In this document: positions 10,886-22,016 of the stretch, in pieces
How the letters are laid out: the number at the start of each line of letters is the position of its first letter
Numbering within the stretch: position 1 is the stretch's first letter
Assembly: GCF_024166365.1 (NCBI RefSeq)
Contig: NC_064836.1
Span: 5,518,001 to 5,582,000 of the forward strand
Source of the DNA: Elephas maximus indicus
Taxonomy: Eukaryota; Chordata; Mammalia; Proboscidea; Elephantidae
Reading direction: 5' to 3'
DNA: 64,000 bases
Program-made: the position numbers and the translations under genes
The notes under the pieces: model-generated
Seen by the model: only the letters and a program-made list of their open reading frames with translations
What the model was told of the DNA's origin: nothing
Database searches by the model: none

Positions 10886-11407
10886 TGAGCACATCTATAT
10901 AATCCACCCAAAAGGAAAGAGAATTTATTATAGCTTTTCATCATCTACCATAAAAAAAAGAGGCACAATGCTTGGTGATACATTTTACTTTAAATAAATA
11001 TCCCCTACCCTGTCCACTGAAAATGCCTAGAAATAATTATTATCTTAAAGAAGCCTTGGCTAATTCCAAGTACATGGCAGAAAATGTCCAAGGTAAATGT
11101 GAAACATCTCATCATACCAAATAGCAAAGACACTACCAAAGACTAGTAGGGCCATGTCAACTGGACTCAGATCATTTAGGACACTGACCAAAGATGAGAC
11201 AACTAGAACATCAGTAAGGATAATAGAGGCAATGGCTTAAAACATAGAAAATATGTCTACGCCCAAGTGTTTGTAGTGATACAAATTAAACAAAAAAACC
11301 TAATTGGTCTCTGTTAGATGATTCTAGGGAACAATTTAATTATTTTAAAAACTGGTATATGAAAGAATAGAATCAAGCTTTTATTTTGTTTTCCTTAAAT
11401 GAACTGT

Positions 11408-11570
11408 CTGGAGCCCTGGTGGTGAAGTGACTAAGAGCTCGGCTGTTAACCAAAAGGTCAGCTGTTCGAATCCACCAGGCACTCCTTGGAAAATGGACAG
11501 GGCAGTCCTATTCTGTCCTATAAGGTCATTATGAGTTGGAATGGACTCAATGGCAACAGGTTTTTTTTTT
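11408..11570 (+). repeat. AfroSINE, short form
   Basis: Head gagccctggtggtgaagtga, B-box-like tgttcgaatccaccaggc, tail ttatgagttggaatggactc, then a T run. Flanks taaatgaactgt (11396-11407) and ttaatgaaccgt (11571-11582) are near-identical target duplications. Confidence 0.9.
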
Positions 11571-12030
11571 TTAATGAACCGTAACAGTAAGAAATGGTAT
11601 ATAAGTATAGTTTCTCTTTAGAGAATTATTTCAGCTAATAAAGATAAAATGTTACAATTACAATTACACTACTTAGAAATTTCTAGTATTATATTTTTAC
11701 ACAAATAACACATGTATTATACTTTTCTGCCAACCCCACCTTCCTCCCCCCTCCCTGTATTTTCATAAGTGTATAAAATAATTAGTATGGCCAACTTATG
11801 AAAATATCTTTCAAGGGAGGGTGAAGTTGGCAAAAAACCATATAACACATATTCCCCTTATTTGCATAAAAATATGGTAAATCGATGGACCTAAACATTA
11901 AACATGAACATCTGCTAACATCACAAAAAGAGACACAAACCTTTTGTGCTTCCCAGTAGAACATAACACCACCTATAAAAATAAAATACGTTGCCTCCGT
12001 CCTCCCCAAAAATCAAATCTAAATCTGATC

Positions 12031-12200
12031 CCTGGAGCCCTGGTGGTGCAGTAGTTAAGAGCTTGGCTATTAATCAAAAGGTCTGCAGTTCAAATCCCCC
12101 AGCTGCTCCTTGGAAACCATCTGGCAGTTCTACTCTGTCCGGTAAGGTTGCTATGAGTTGGAATCCACTGGATGGCAACAAGTTTGGTGTTTTTGGTTGG
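12031..12200 (+). repeat. AfroSINE, short form
   Basis: Complete copy: head gagccctggtggtgcagtag, B-box-like gcagttcaaatcccccag, tail ctatgagttggaatccactg. The 11-bp duplication taaatctgatc is exact at 12020-12030 and 12201-12211. Confidence 0.93.
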
Positions 12201-13125
12201 TAAATCTGATCAAGTCTCTAGATTCAATTTCCAATTCACAGGAAGTACAAACAATCCAGTTTCCTCAGCCATCCTCTTTGTTAAAGGAAAAAAAAACTAT
12301 GTAGGTTAAAAGAGACTTAAAATACATATCAACCAATTATATGTGTAGACTTTATTTGGATTCTAATCCAAAAAATTATATTGAAAAAAATGTCATTTGA
12401 GAGACAGTTTAAACAGTAACTATGCATTTATTAATATTAAGAAAATATCCCTCTTCCTGTAGATGTGCTTATGGTATTGTGGTTATGTTTTTAAAGAGTT
12501 TATATCCTTTAGACATAGTACTAAAATATTTATGGTGTTTGGCATTTGTAACAAAAATAACATGATGGAGGAGCGGATGGGCTGTAGATGAAACAAGACT
12601 TGCCATGGGTACATGAATGTTGAAGCTGGACGATGGGTACCTGGGGATTCACTAAGCTTTTTTTGTATACTTTGGTTTTTTTTTTTTTTTTTTTTTTGTA
12701 TACCCTATAATAAAAATTTTTAAGATAATTTTAAAAAGACAAAAATAGGACTTTAAAGAAAAAAATTAATGGAAGACAATAGCAATCCTAATTGGGAGCA
12801 TCACCCAGGGGTCAGATTCTTCAGAAATAAAGATATAATTTGTTCAACTACATCATTTGCATAACTCATTAAAAACTTTAAAGATACACCATTTTAGGAA
12901 GAGAACATTCAAATAGTGTCTTTTTTTTTATATATCTGCTTAATAATAGCTATTATTACTGCATGAGAAACATCTTGACTTCACTTGGCCCTTTATTTTG
13001 ACCAATTAGTATATTTTACTCTTTTTTGTCCTTATCCACATAAAGTCAGAGTCAAAAGATTTGACTTCTTTTTTTGATCACTAGCCATTAATGCTCACCA
13101 TTGTAAAGGAATATTGTTCGCTGCT

Positions 13126-13630
13126 TGTCTTAGCTACCTAGTGCTGCTATAACAGAAATACCACAAGCAGATGGCTGTAACAAAGAGAGATTTATTCTTT
13201 CACAATCTAGGAGGCTACAAATTCAGGGTGCCAGCTCCAGGGCAAGGCTTTTTCTCTCTGTCAGCTCTGAAAGAAAGTCCTTGTCATCAATCTTTCCCGG
13301 ATCTGGGAGTTTCTCAGGTGCACGGCCCTGGATCCAAAGGACGTGCTTTTCTCCTGGCATTATTTTCTTGGTGGTAGGATGTCCCCACATCTCTCTGCTT
13401 GCTTCTCTCTTTTATATCTCCAAGGAGATTGACTTAAAAAACAACCTAATCTTGTAGATTGAATCCTGCGTCATTAACATAAATACTTCATTAACATCAT
13501 AGAGTTAGCATTTACAATACATCAGAAAATTACATCAGATAACAAAATGATGGACAATCACACAACACTGGGAATCATGGCCTAGTCAAGTTGACACATA
13601 TATTGGGAGGACACAATTCAATCCATGACA
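13126..13630 (-). repeat. MaLR/ERVL-like solo LTR
   Basis: This is the reverse complement of the family at 1341. It starts tgtcttagctacctagtgct and ends aattcaatccatgaca. It holds tataacagaaataccacaag, gattgacttaaaa, cattaacatcatagagttag and tggcctagtcaagttgacac. Flanks ctgct (13121-13125) and ctgcc (13631-13635) agree at four of five bases, which fits the 5-bp duplication of class III elements. Confidence 0.75.
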
Positions 13631-14360
13631 CTGCCCTTCCTATTTAATAAGAAAAGAAGGTGTATTGTTTTTGTGTTCTCCTAAACAGCATGGTCTTAGG
13701 AAGTTCCAATACTTTCTAAATAGCAAAACTCTACTGTAAGAGGGGAAAACAAAACCAAAACCAAAAAACTTCTATTCTTATGATTTAGAAGAATTTGTGC
13801 AATACATCCTCAGTCCTTAAACTGAAAAAAAAAAGTGCTGCTTCTTCATATCACTTCCTGTTCTAGCGAAACACTTTGACTAGTAATACATTCCCATTTC
13901 CACAAAAATACCTCTGCTTCTTGATGAGACATGGAGGATTAAAAAAAGGCGGAAGTGGGGAAAAAAGACAGAAGAAAAAAGAAATAAAAAATGAGGATAG
14001 AAAGGGAGAGTGTGAGCATTCTCAAAAAAATTTTTTTCATTCTACTGGAACTAGGTTTTAGTTTAGATTTTTTGTTTATTCTTTTTTCTTCATTCCAAAA
14101 GCAATATGTTCTTAATGTAAAACAAGGCAACAATATGTGCTCAGCTCCTAGCCCCACCCTTGAAATGATCAAGTCATCACCTTTCTTCCTTATATACAAA
14201 AACACTCAAAGGGGATTTCGAAGTTGCTTTTGTTGTTTGCTCTTTCATAATTAGATCATACTTTTTTTTTTATAAATAATTGGAAGTTGCTTTACCCACT
14301 AAGCAATACATCATAGACATCTTAAATCAATGAAATATTCCATAATACTCCACAGTAAGA
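13631..14360. other. Unassigned, purine-rich tract
   Basis: About 13935-14010 is almost all purine on the + strand (aaaaaaaggcggaagtgggg, gaaaaaagaaataaaaaatg). ORFs on both strands here are low-complexity Lys/Glu or Phe/Ser runs, not proteins. Confidence 0.4.
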
Positions 14361-14530
14361 CAACCAAAAAAACCCAAACCCAGTGCCCTCCTGTCGATTC
14401 CAACTCATAGCGACCCTATAGGACAGAGTAGAGGTGCCCCGTAGAGTTTCTAAGGAGCGCCTGGCGGATTCGAACTGCCGACCCTTTGGTTAGCAGCCGT
14501 AGCAATTAACCACTGCGCCACCAGGGTTTC
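14361..14530 (-). repeat. AfroSINE, young short form
   Basis: A close match to the family consensus on the minus strand (gtcgattccaactcatagcg, ccctataggacagagtagag, gattcgaactgccgaccctt, ctgcgccaccagggtttcc). Duplication: ctccacagtaaga (14348-14360) and ctccatagtaaga (14531-14543). Confidence 0.94.
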
Positions 14531-14636
14531 CTCCATAGTAAGAGTATACTGTAATTTACTCAACTGTTGCCTTATTCCTAGACAATAAGATTTTTTTTCA
14601 GTTTTTTGCCACCAGAATCAGGGCTACAATATAGCT

Positions 14637-15003
14637 TCATTGTTGTTGTTAGGTGCGGTCAAGTTGGTTCCCACTCACAGCGACCAACAGCACAACAGAA
14701 TGAAACACTGCCCGGTCTTGCACCATCCTCACAATCATTGCTATGTTTGAGCCCATTGTTGCAGCCACTATGTCAATCAACTTCACTGAGGGCCTTCCTC
14801 TTCTTCACTGACCGTCTACTTTACCAAGCATGATTTCCTTCTCCAGGGACTGGTTCCTCCTGAGAACACATCCAAAATTCGCGAGGCGAAGTCTCACCAT
14901 CCTAGCTTCTAAGGAGCATTCTGGTTGTACTTGTTCCAAGATTCTGGCTGTATTTCTTCCAAGACAGATTTGTTCATCTTCTGGCAGTCCATGGGATATT
15001 AAC
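14637..15003 (-). repeat. RTE 3' end, 5'-truncated
   Basis: It starts with the reversed tail ttgttgttaggtgcggtcaa, followed by caacagaatgaaacactgcc, tgagcccattgttgcagcca and tttaccaagcatgatttcct. This is collinear with the long antisense copy at 27439-29596. It holds only the extreme C-terminal coding part and 3' end. Confidence 0.85.
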
Positions 15004-15004
15004 A

Positions 15005-15233
15005 TGGCCTTACACTGTTTGGTGACGTCAATTCAATTTCTACTCATAGCCACCCTATGTGACAGAGTAGAACTGCCTCATAGGGTTTTCAAGGCTGTAA
15101 TCTTTACAGGAGCAGATCACCAGGTCTTTTCTCCCGGGAAACCACTGGATGGGCTCTGGGTGGGTTCCAATTGATAACCTGTCTGATAGCTGTCTAGAGC
15201 TTAATCATTGTGCCACCAGGGCTCCTTTTGGCC
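15005..15233 (-). repeat. AfroSINE, long form
   Basis: Minus-strand tail (ttctactcatagccacccta), long middle section (ctttacaggagcagatcacc) and head (gtgccaccagggctcc). It directly follows the RTE fragment. Confidence 0.85.
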
Positions 15234-15249
15234 CTATACACTATAAAAG

Positions 15250-15424
15250 CACCAAAAAAAAAAAAAAAAAAAAAATCCAGTACCATTGTTTTGATTTCAA
15301 CTCATAGTGATCCTATAGGACAGAGCAGAAGCCCCATACAATTTCCAAGGAGTGGCTGGTGGATTCGAACTGCTGATCTTTTGGTTAGCAGCCCAAGCTC
15401 TTAACAACGGTACCACCAGGGCTC
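15250..15424 (-). repeat. AfroSINE, short form
   Basis: An A run at 15252-15274, then aactcatagtgatcctatag, ggattcgaactgctgatctt, ttggttagcagcccaagctc and taccaccagggctcc. It lies head-to-tail with the SINE at 15005. Confidence 0.88.
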
Positions 15425-15785
15425 CTAAGTTATAACAGACATTGTCAAATTTCTCTCCAAAATGTTTATAGCAAATTATATTCCCACTAACTACATATTA
15501 CAGTGTCCATCTTCCCATTTGTGTCTTTTAATACAACGATTCTTTTTAATTTTTGCCACCAAGTAGGAAAGATTTTAAATTTTCAAAAGAACTGCTTCTT
15601 GGTGTTTTCCCAACTTGAATTCAAAATCCACTTCCCTCCATGACAACTATAGCTGGTTTGTTCCATAGATCAGCATGTAGACTGAATTTAAGAGGTGGTT
15701 TTCTTTGTCCAATTCCATGGTCACATATTACCTACAGGAAAATAAATAGTTGGAATCATAATACCAGAAAAAAGCATGATCTATT
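15425..15785 (-). repeat. Possible old L1 (antisense) and unassigned DNA
   Basis: The words caaatttctctccaaaatgt, tatattcccactaactacat and tgtccatcttcccatttgtg resemble the reverse strand of an old L1 3' part. The rest is unassigned. Confidence 0.4.
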
Positions 15786-15957
15786 CATGGTAGGCTGCCA
15801 AAAGGTCAATGGCTCAAACCCACCAGCCGTTCCAAGGGAGAAAGATGTGGCAGTCTGCTTTTGTAAAGATTACAGCCTTGAAAACCCTATGGGGCAGTTC
15901 TACTCTGTCTTATAGGTCACTATGAATCAGAATCAAGTGAATGACAATGAGTTTGGT
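15786..15957 (+). repeat. AfroSINE, 5'-incomplete
   Basis: Begins inside the head (taggctgccaaaaggtcaat), with a middle section gcagtctgcttttgtaaaga and the tail ctatgaatcagaatcaagtg. Confidence 0.78.
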
Positions 15958-16134
15958 TTTTTGAGTAGATATTCACTGGAAACAAAACAATTGAAATGGT
16001 AAATTCCAGGACTTGAAGGGGCTATCTAATACTTGAATCTTACCTACAAAACCCTTACCAATTTATTATTCTACCTATGCTTAAATAGTTCTAATGATGG
16101 AAACCTACAAAAGCAGGCAACATATTCCATAATA

Positions 16135-16375
16135 ATAAAGCTAGCATTTATTGAACGTTTACTTTGTACTAGGCAGAATTTTAAGTTCCTTGAGAAAAGT
16201 ATCTCATTTAATCCTTAAAAAACACTACGAGTAAGGCATTACTAGCATACCTATACTACAGAATAAAAAAAAAAAAAAAAAAGAAGGCACAAATCACACA
16301 GCTATTAAGAGGTGTAACTGATTTGAAGGTAATGGGAAGCCATACTCTTAACCTCTACACGCTACTGCCTCCCAG
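16135..16375 (-). repeat. MIR (antisense)
   Basis: Reverse-strand MIR words: agctagcatttattgaacgt, tactttgtactaggcag, atctcatttaatccttaaaa, aatcacacagctattaagag and ctcttaacctctacacgcta. An A run at about 16262-16280 is inserted in the middle. Confidence 0.7.
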
Positions 16376-16929
16376 AGGCAGGTTTATAGAACTGTGAATG
16401 CCAGCCCTTTTCCTTACAGAGCTGAAAATTTCTTCCTGTAGCTTTTTTTTTTTTTTTTTTGGTACTCTTACTTCTACTCCTAGTTTCATTTAATTCACCT
16501 AAAATCTTTTACATGTGGAAATACTGCAAATATTTGAGAATATTTATGAGGTTCTCTATTAGTCTTTATTTCTGGAAACCACTGTGTCTTTAACGGAAAC
16601 CTAGGAAAGATTACCTCACAGAACCTCCCTAATGGCAAGAGTGAAAAACTAGAGGAGACCATATCTGGTACTTATTACAGGCTCCAAGTTGCGCCAGCTG
16701 TGAGTCTTTATAGATAATAACGCTAAACGCTTCAGGGGGAGGGACAAAGTTCCCAGTATTAAAGGGAACCATTAACATAATATCTTTATGTTTTCAAAGT
16801 CTCAGAGTTAATTCAATATCCATCAGTTATGATGCATTTCCATCAGTGAAATGCATGCTCCTAAAAAGACTCCCAAAGAGTACCTCACATATGTAATTAA
16901 TTTTTAGGCATTACTTAGGTATTACCTAC
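16376..16929. other. Unassigned sequence
   Basis: A T run at about 16442-16460; otherwise no exon or repeat that I can name. Confidence 0.4.
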
Positions 16930-17454
16930 TGTCTCAGTTATCTAGGGCTTCTATAACAGAAATACCGCAAGTGGATGGCTTTAACAAACAGAAATTTATT
17001 GTCTCACAGCCTAGTAGACTAGAAGTCCAAATTCAGGGAATCAGCTCCAGGAGAAGGCTTTTTCTCTCTGCCAGCTCTGGAGGAAGTTCCTTGTCATCAA
17101 TCTTACCCTGGTCTAGAAGCTTCTTCGTGCAAGAACCCTAGGTCCAAAAGATGCATTCTGCTCCCGGCACTGCTCTCTTGGTGGTATGAGGTTCTCTTGC
17201 CTCTCTCCTTGTTTCTGTCTTTTATATCTCAAGAGAGGTTGGCCCAAGACACAATCCAATCTTGTAGATTGAGTCCTGCCTCATTAACATAAATGCCGAT
17301 AATCCCGTCTCATCAACTTCACAGAGATAGGATTTATAACACATAGGAAAATCACATCAGATGACAAAATGGTGGGCAACCACACAATAGTGGGAATTAT
17401 GGTCTAGCCAAATTGATACACATGTTTTTGGGGGACACAATTCAATCCGTGACA
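16930..17454 (-). repeat. MaLR/ERVL-like solo LTR
   Basis: Starts tgtctcagttatctagggct and ends cacaattcaatccgtgaca, and is collinear with 13126-13630. Flanks cctac (16925-16929) and tctac (17455-17459) match at four of five bases. No internal sequence is left between two LTRs, so this is a solo LTR. Confidence 0.8.
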
Positions 17455-18254
17455 TCTACCATTAGTCCTTCAAGAATAAAATGACAAATGAGAACATGGC
17501 ACTTTTAAGATACAAGTTTAATAATGTTCCAGTTATAGGAACTGAAAGAGAGTGGAGACCTCCTAATAAAATTAACGTTAATTAAAACCACCAAAATTTT
17601 CCAAATTACCACAATATTCATCACATATAGAGAATGAATATGATGGAAATTCACACAGGAAATCAATAAAATCAGATGGCACAATGGAAATATAATAGGC
17701 CAGTGATGAACATCTGGTGTGCCAGTCACTGATTCAGCATATGCCTTATATTGATAAAATACCTAAAATCTAGGTTGTGTTTTTCATCTATAATGTCTTG
17801 CGTCATGGTTCCCCCCCCCTTTTACTTTTTCTATGCCCTTTGCACTTTCAAAAAGAAGAATAAAATGAGTATTTCTCTTGTAATCCAGACCATATTAATA
17901 TTATAGCTCTTTTATTTTGCTACACTATTTGCACACATGTGAAGTCAAGAGGTCATGGAGCTTTATTCCTGACAACTCCTCATTTTCTCATGGCTCATTT
18001 GTCAGTACTTCCATCTTCACGTCTTTCAACTCAAGATACCAGCTTAACCGTGTATTTCTGTCTTACATAAGAATAATTCAGAACTAAATATTAAAACCCT
18101 TCCCAAACACTAAAAAAAAAAAAAAAGTAACTGGTAAAGAATTTGCTTTATTGATTATCAATTTTTTGTATATTTATTCCATTTTTATTTGCAATTTGCA
18201 AGCAATTTCAATGACATCGAATTTGGTAGAACTTGGTTTGCATTTTTTTGAAAA
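17455..18254. other. Unassigned sequence
   Basis: AT-rich, with a C run (about 17812-17819) and an A run near 18113. No exon or repeat identified. Confidence 0.4.
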
Positions 18255-18830
18255 TTTGTTATTGTTAGTCATCACCTCCGGCTCATTGGAATCTTACATG
18301 TAACAAACAGAGACATTGCTCAGTCCTTCACTATCTTCGTGATCTTTGATGTGTTTGAGCCCATTGTTGTGGCTATTGTGCCAATCCAACTTACTGAGGG
18401 TTTTCTTCTTTTCAGTGACCCTCTACTTTACCAAACATGATGCTCTTTTCCAGTGATTGGTCTTTCTTGATGACGTGTGCAAATTAAGCAAGACAATCGT
18501 TTCACCACCCTTGCCTTTAAGGAGCATTCCAGTTTTATTTCTTCTAAGACTGATTCGTTTGTTCTTCTAATAATCCATGGTACATTTAATATTCTTTGCC
18601 AGCACCACAATTCAAATACATCAATTCTTCTTCTGTCTTTTTTCATTATCCAACTTTTGTATGAATATAAGCAATTGAAAAGACCGTGGTTTGGGTCAGG
18701 CACACCTTGGTCATCAAAGTAACATCTTTGCTTTTTAGAATTTTAAACAGATCTTTTGCTGTAGATTTACCAAATGCAGTGAAGGTGGTATTTGAAAGTA
18801 GTGGACTGTTAAAAACCATTATTAAATCTA
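18255..18830 (-). repeat. RTE 3' part, 5'-truncated
   Basis: Collinear with 27439-28000. It runs from the reversed tail ttgttattgttagtcatcac through tgagcccattgttgtggcta, accaaacatgatgctctttt and tggtttgggtcaggcacacc to cagatcttttgctgtagatt. Stops are spread through all frames. Confidence 0.85.
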
Positions 18831-19290
18831 TCAGAATATTCCTGTTATTAGTTTTCTTTTGCTTGATTATTAATTATTAATTGAATAAATTAAAGACAAT
18901 ACAGCCAGCTACTATCACTTGGAAGATTTTTAAAATTCAGTTCACTAAATTTAATTGGCTTCTTAAAAATATGATTTTATTAATATACAGATTTTTTGCT
19001 CCTGAACCAGTATACTATACATAGTTTATAAATATACAAATTATTAATTTTTCTATTTTAACTTCTCTAACATATTTCCTGGTAGAACATATACAGAGGA
19101 TTGGCTAGCTTGGAACAAGCATTTTGAATACACTTATAGAATGAATTCTTTGTATCATAGAATTTTAGCATTAAAAAGACCTTTAAAATTTTCAAAAACT
19201 GTTACCAATTTATACTGTTATTAAAGATCCAGCTATTTCACAATTTTAACCATCAACTGTTATTTTCTCTGTAAGTGTTCTAATGGGTAT
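18831..19290. other. AT-rich, possibly old L1
   Basis: No gene seen. The last part resembles old L1 sequence in antisense, continuing beyond the SINE at 19291. Confidence 0.35.
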
Positions 19291-19518
19291 ATGGAGAAGC
19301 CCTGGTGGCATAGTAGTTAAAGTGCTCAGCTGCTAACTGAAAGGTCTGCCATTCCAAACTACCAGCTGCTCCATGGACAGAAAGATGTGGCAGTCTGCTT
19401 CACAAAGATTTACAGTCTTGGAGACCCTATGGGGCAGTTTTACTCTGTCATATAGAGCAGCTATTGGGTCACTATGAATCAGAATCAACCTCATGGCAAT
19501 GAGTTTTTTTGTTTAGTT
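19291..19518 (+). repeat. AfroSINE, long form
   Basis: Head gaagccctggtggcatagta, middle gatgtggcagtctgcttcac, tail tcactatgaatcagaatcaa. Flanks taatgggtat (19281-19290) and taatgagtat (19519-19528) are the target duplication. Confidence 0.9.
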
Positions 19519-19528
19519 TAATGAGTAT

Positions 19529-19700
19529 GTAACAGTATCACATTGTGGCTTTAATTTTCCATTATCGTATGTTTATTGAATATTTGATATCCCTTTTGTG
19601 AGTGCCTGTTTAAATCTTTTATCCATTTTTCTATTGATTCTCTTTTATTTATTGATTTGTAGAAATTTTTAATGCATACTTTGGAAAACTTGCACTAACT
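19529..19700 (-). repeat. Old L1 (antisense)
   Basis: The words gtgagtgcctgtttaaatct, tttatccatttttctattga and atttattgatttgtagaaat fit the reverse strand of old L1 ORF2/3' UTR sequence. It is too decayed for a finer call. Confidence 0.45.
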
Positions 19701-20308
19701 ACTAGAGCTGACTGTATGCATAAATTATATGCAATTCTGCTCATATACCACACAGAAACATATACTTACACCACAAAAAGACATATGTCCATAGCAGCAC
19801 CATTCGTAAGTATGAACATGGTGAAGCATTTCAGAGCACAACAGCCGGGGCTATCAGTCAGTTATTCTCTCTATAGACAGAGATCTGAGAGATGTATTCT
19901 CATAGCCACAACGGTGATGCTTCAGGTCTCTGAGTATCAAAGTCAGCTCAGACTCTGAGCCCCATAGTCCTAGGCATTCACCTGTTCCCAATGTACAATC
20001 ATTCAAGGAAATGGTCCCTTCAGGAAAGGACTGAGGGGGTCATTACAGCATAATTGCCATGATGTTGCACGGTCCTTCCTCCCAAGAATCTGGCAATCTA
20101 TCTTGTTAACGGGTTTTGGATTTTAAATTTGGCTTGGGTCCTGGGACTGAGCAATGTCTGAGCAAGAGACTGAACATTTTATTGTGATGATCACCCTGAT
20201 TCTCGTCTTCTTCCATTCTTTTTTTTTTTTTTGGTAGATGTTACAGAGCAGCCTGACTGGCTCTCTGTCTATTTTGTACCTAGTGATGCTGTGCTCTATT
20301 ACGCATTT
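19701..20308. other. Unassigned sequence left of a SINE and an L1
   Basis: About 19700-19810 may be a small sense L1 piece (catagcagcaccattcgtaa). The stretch 19810-20300 looks like the antisense of a decayed gene-like or retroviral sequence, but I could not recognise it. It probably continues at 20516-20731 and 24803-24961, on both sides of the inserted L1. Confidence 0.35.
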
Positions 20309-20515
20309 CAGGAGTCCTGGTGGCAAAGTGGCTAAGTGCTCAGCTGCTAACCAAAATGTCGGCAGCTGGTACACACCAGCCTCTCTGTGGCAAAAGATGT
20401 AGCAGTCTGCATCCATAAAGACTGCAGCCTTGGAAGCCGTATGGCACAGTCCTACTCTACCCTATAGGGTTGCTTTGAGTCAGAATCCACTCAACAGCAA
20501 TGGGTTTGGTTTGGA
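20309..20515 (+). repeat. AfroSINE, long form
   Basis: Head aggagtcctggtggcaaagt, gctcagctgctaaccaaaat, middle gatgtagcagtctgcatcca, tail ctttgagtcagaatccactc, end ttggtttgg. Confidence 0.88.
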
Positions 20516-20747
20516 TATTAAGCATCTCTACAATTTTCTGTGGTTCAGATCCCCTGGGGTGCCTGTCCAATCAAACCAGTCATTATGATAATTGTGACCT
20601 ACTGGCTTCTGATGTTTAAGCACCAGCACCTTGCTTCTATTACATCAAGGCTCCATCATCACCATGGATTTCAACAAGCCCAGCTCTGTGACTCCCTCCC
20701 CTATTTTCTGCCCTGACTTGTAGAGGAGAGCACCACTGATGATGTTG

Positions 20748-22016
20748 AGGTGGGGCCAAGATGGCAGATTAGACAGACACTTCTGGCGAGCCCTCTAACA
20801 ACAAAGACCCGAAAAAACAAGTGAAACGATTATATTTATGACAAATTAGGAGCCCTGAACATCAAAGGCAAAGTTAGAAAACAGACTGAGTGGCAGGTGG
20901 AGGAAGAGACAGTTCAGAAGTAGAAAGGAGTTACCGGACCTGAATTGCTGGGAGCCTTCAGGCACCATTTCCATGAGTGGCTGCGGCAGGCTGGTCCTAG
21001 CATTCAGCTGCAGCTTCCTCAGGGAGAAGCAGCCAGCCGCACAGCCTACTCACACCTCTGGAACCAGAGAAGAAGGGCACTGTCAGCAAAACTTAAGTAC
21101 TTGCACATATTTTACCATGCCCCCACCCCCCAAGCTGGTGTCAGTGGCTGTTGATTTCCCTGGGCCTGAGATAGTCCTTGTTGAGCACCTAGAGCCATCC
21201 TCCCAGCCTTGGAGAAGGAATAAATTCACTATTGGAATAAAAGATAATTTGCCAGTTCCACTAACCTGGGGAGCTCAGGACAGAAGCAGCTCCTCTCCAG
21301 GCATAAACAGTCCATGGACTTTGAGTACCTATCCCCTCTGCATGGACCTGTGTGGGCTTATTTCAGGACAATAGGTCCTTGTTGGCAGACTATAACTGTT
21401 TCAGCTGTGTGGTAGAGAGGTGGGTATTTGATGTTTGACACCACTTTGCCTATTAAACAGGGTCCCCCCCTACCCACATCAGGGGCCTAAGGACTGCTGG
21501 CTCCACTCAGGTTACCCAGCCACCCATGACAGGGGTCCTATGAAAACTAGTAACTCCTAGTCCTTACATCCAAAAACCTTGGGTTCCCATGGTCCACCTG
21601 CAGAACCCACCGACCTGTATGCTGTAGAGAAGAGGGACACACTTTCCTCAGAGACACTTAGGGGATGATTCTCAGCTCCCTGTCTTGTTCAGAGCGTGAC
21701 CCCCTGCTGCAACTAGATACCAGTACCTACAACAATCATCCCTGCCCCTCTAAGACTGTAGGACAGAGCCCGTACCACACACTTGATGACCAGCTACCTG
21801 GAGACCTGAGTTGAATCCATACAAGAAAAGTGAATAAAATCCTAGACTGATATACCTGATAGCAGCTCTAGCCAGCTGGGGACAGGATGTCAGAGCTTCA
21901 AAGGTGAAAGTAATCAGGCTAGCTCACTCACGCAACCCATTTGGGGATATCAAAACAAAACAAAGCAAGAAACTAGGATACAGTAAGCAAACATAAACTA
22001 ATACAATGACTTATAG
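20748..22016 (+). promoter_or_regulatory. L1 5' UTR
   Basis: GC-richer than its surroundings and free of long conserved ORFs, it lies between the L1 5' start and the ORF1 ATG. By family knowledge this segment carries the internal pol II promoter. The motif ccaagatggc at 20756 is the usual YY1-type site at the L1 5' end. Confidence 0.7.

Larger units (their letters stand above)
11090..12725 (+). repeat. Ancient L1-type element, split by two SINEs
   Basis: Segments near 11090-11300 (gactcagatcatttaggaca, caaagatgagacaactagaa) and 12290-12725 (gtaggttaaaagagacttaa, tatcaaccaattat, tggtattgtggttatgtttt, gatgggtacctggggattca, then cctataataaaaattttt) are in the order expected of an old L1 3' end. 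The middle is poorly resolved. It is non-coding. Confidence 0.5.

Noticed and set aside
13876-14254. Overlapping ORFs on both strands
   Set aside because: They follow from a purine-rich tract (Lys/Glu/Arg one way, Phe/Leu/Ser the other).
20945-21374. Two ORFs in the L1 5' UTR
   Set aside because: They overlap in different frames in a known UTR and match no L1 5' UTR protein that I can recall.
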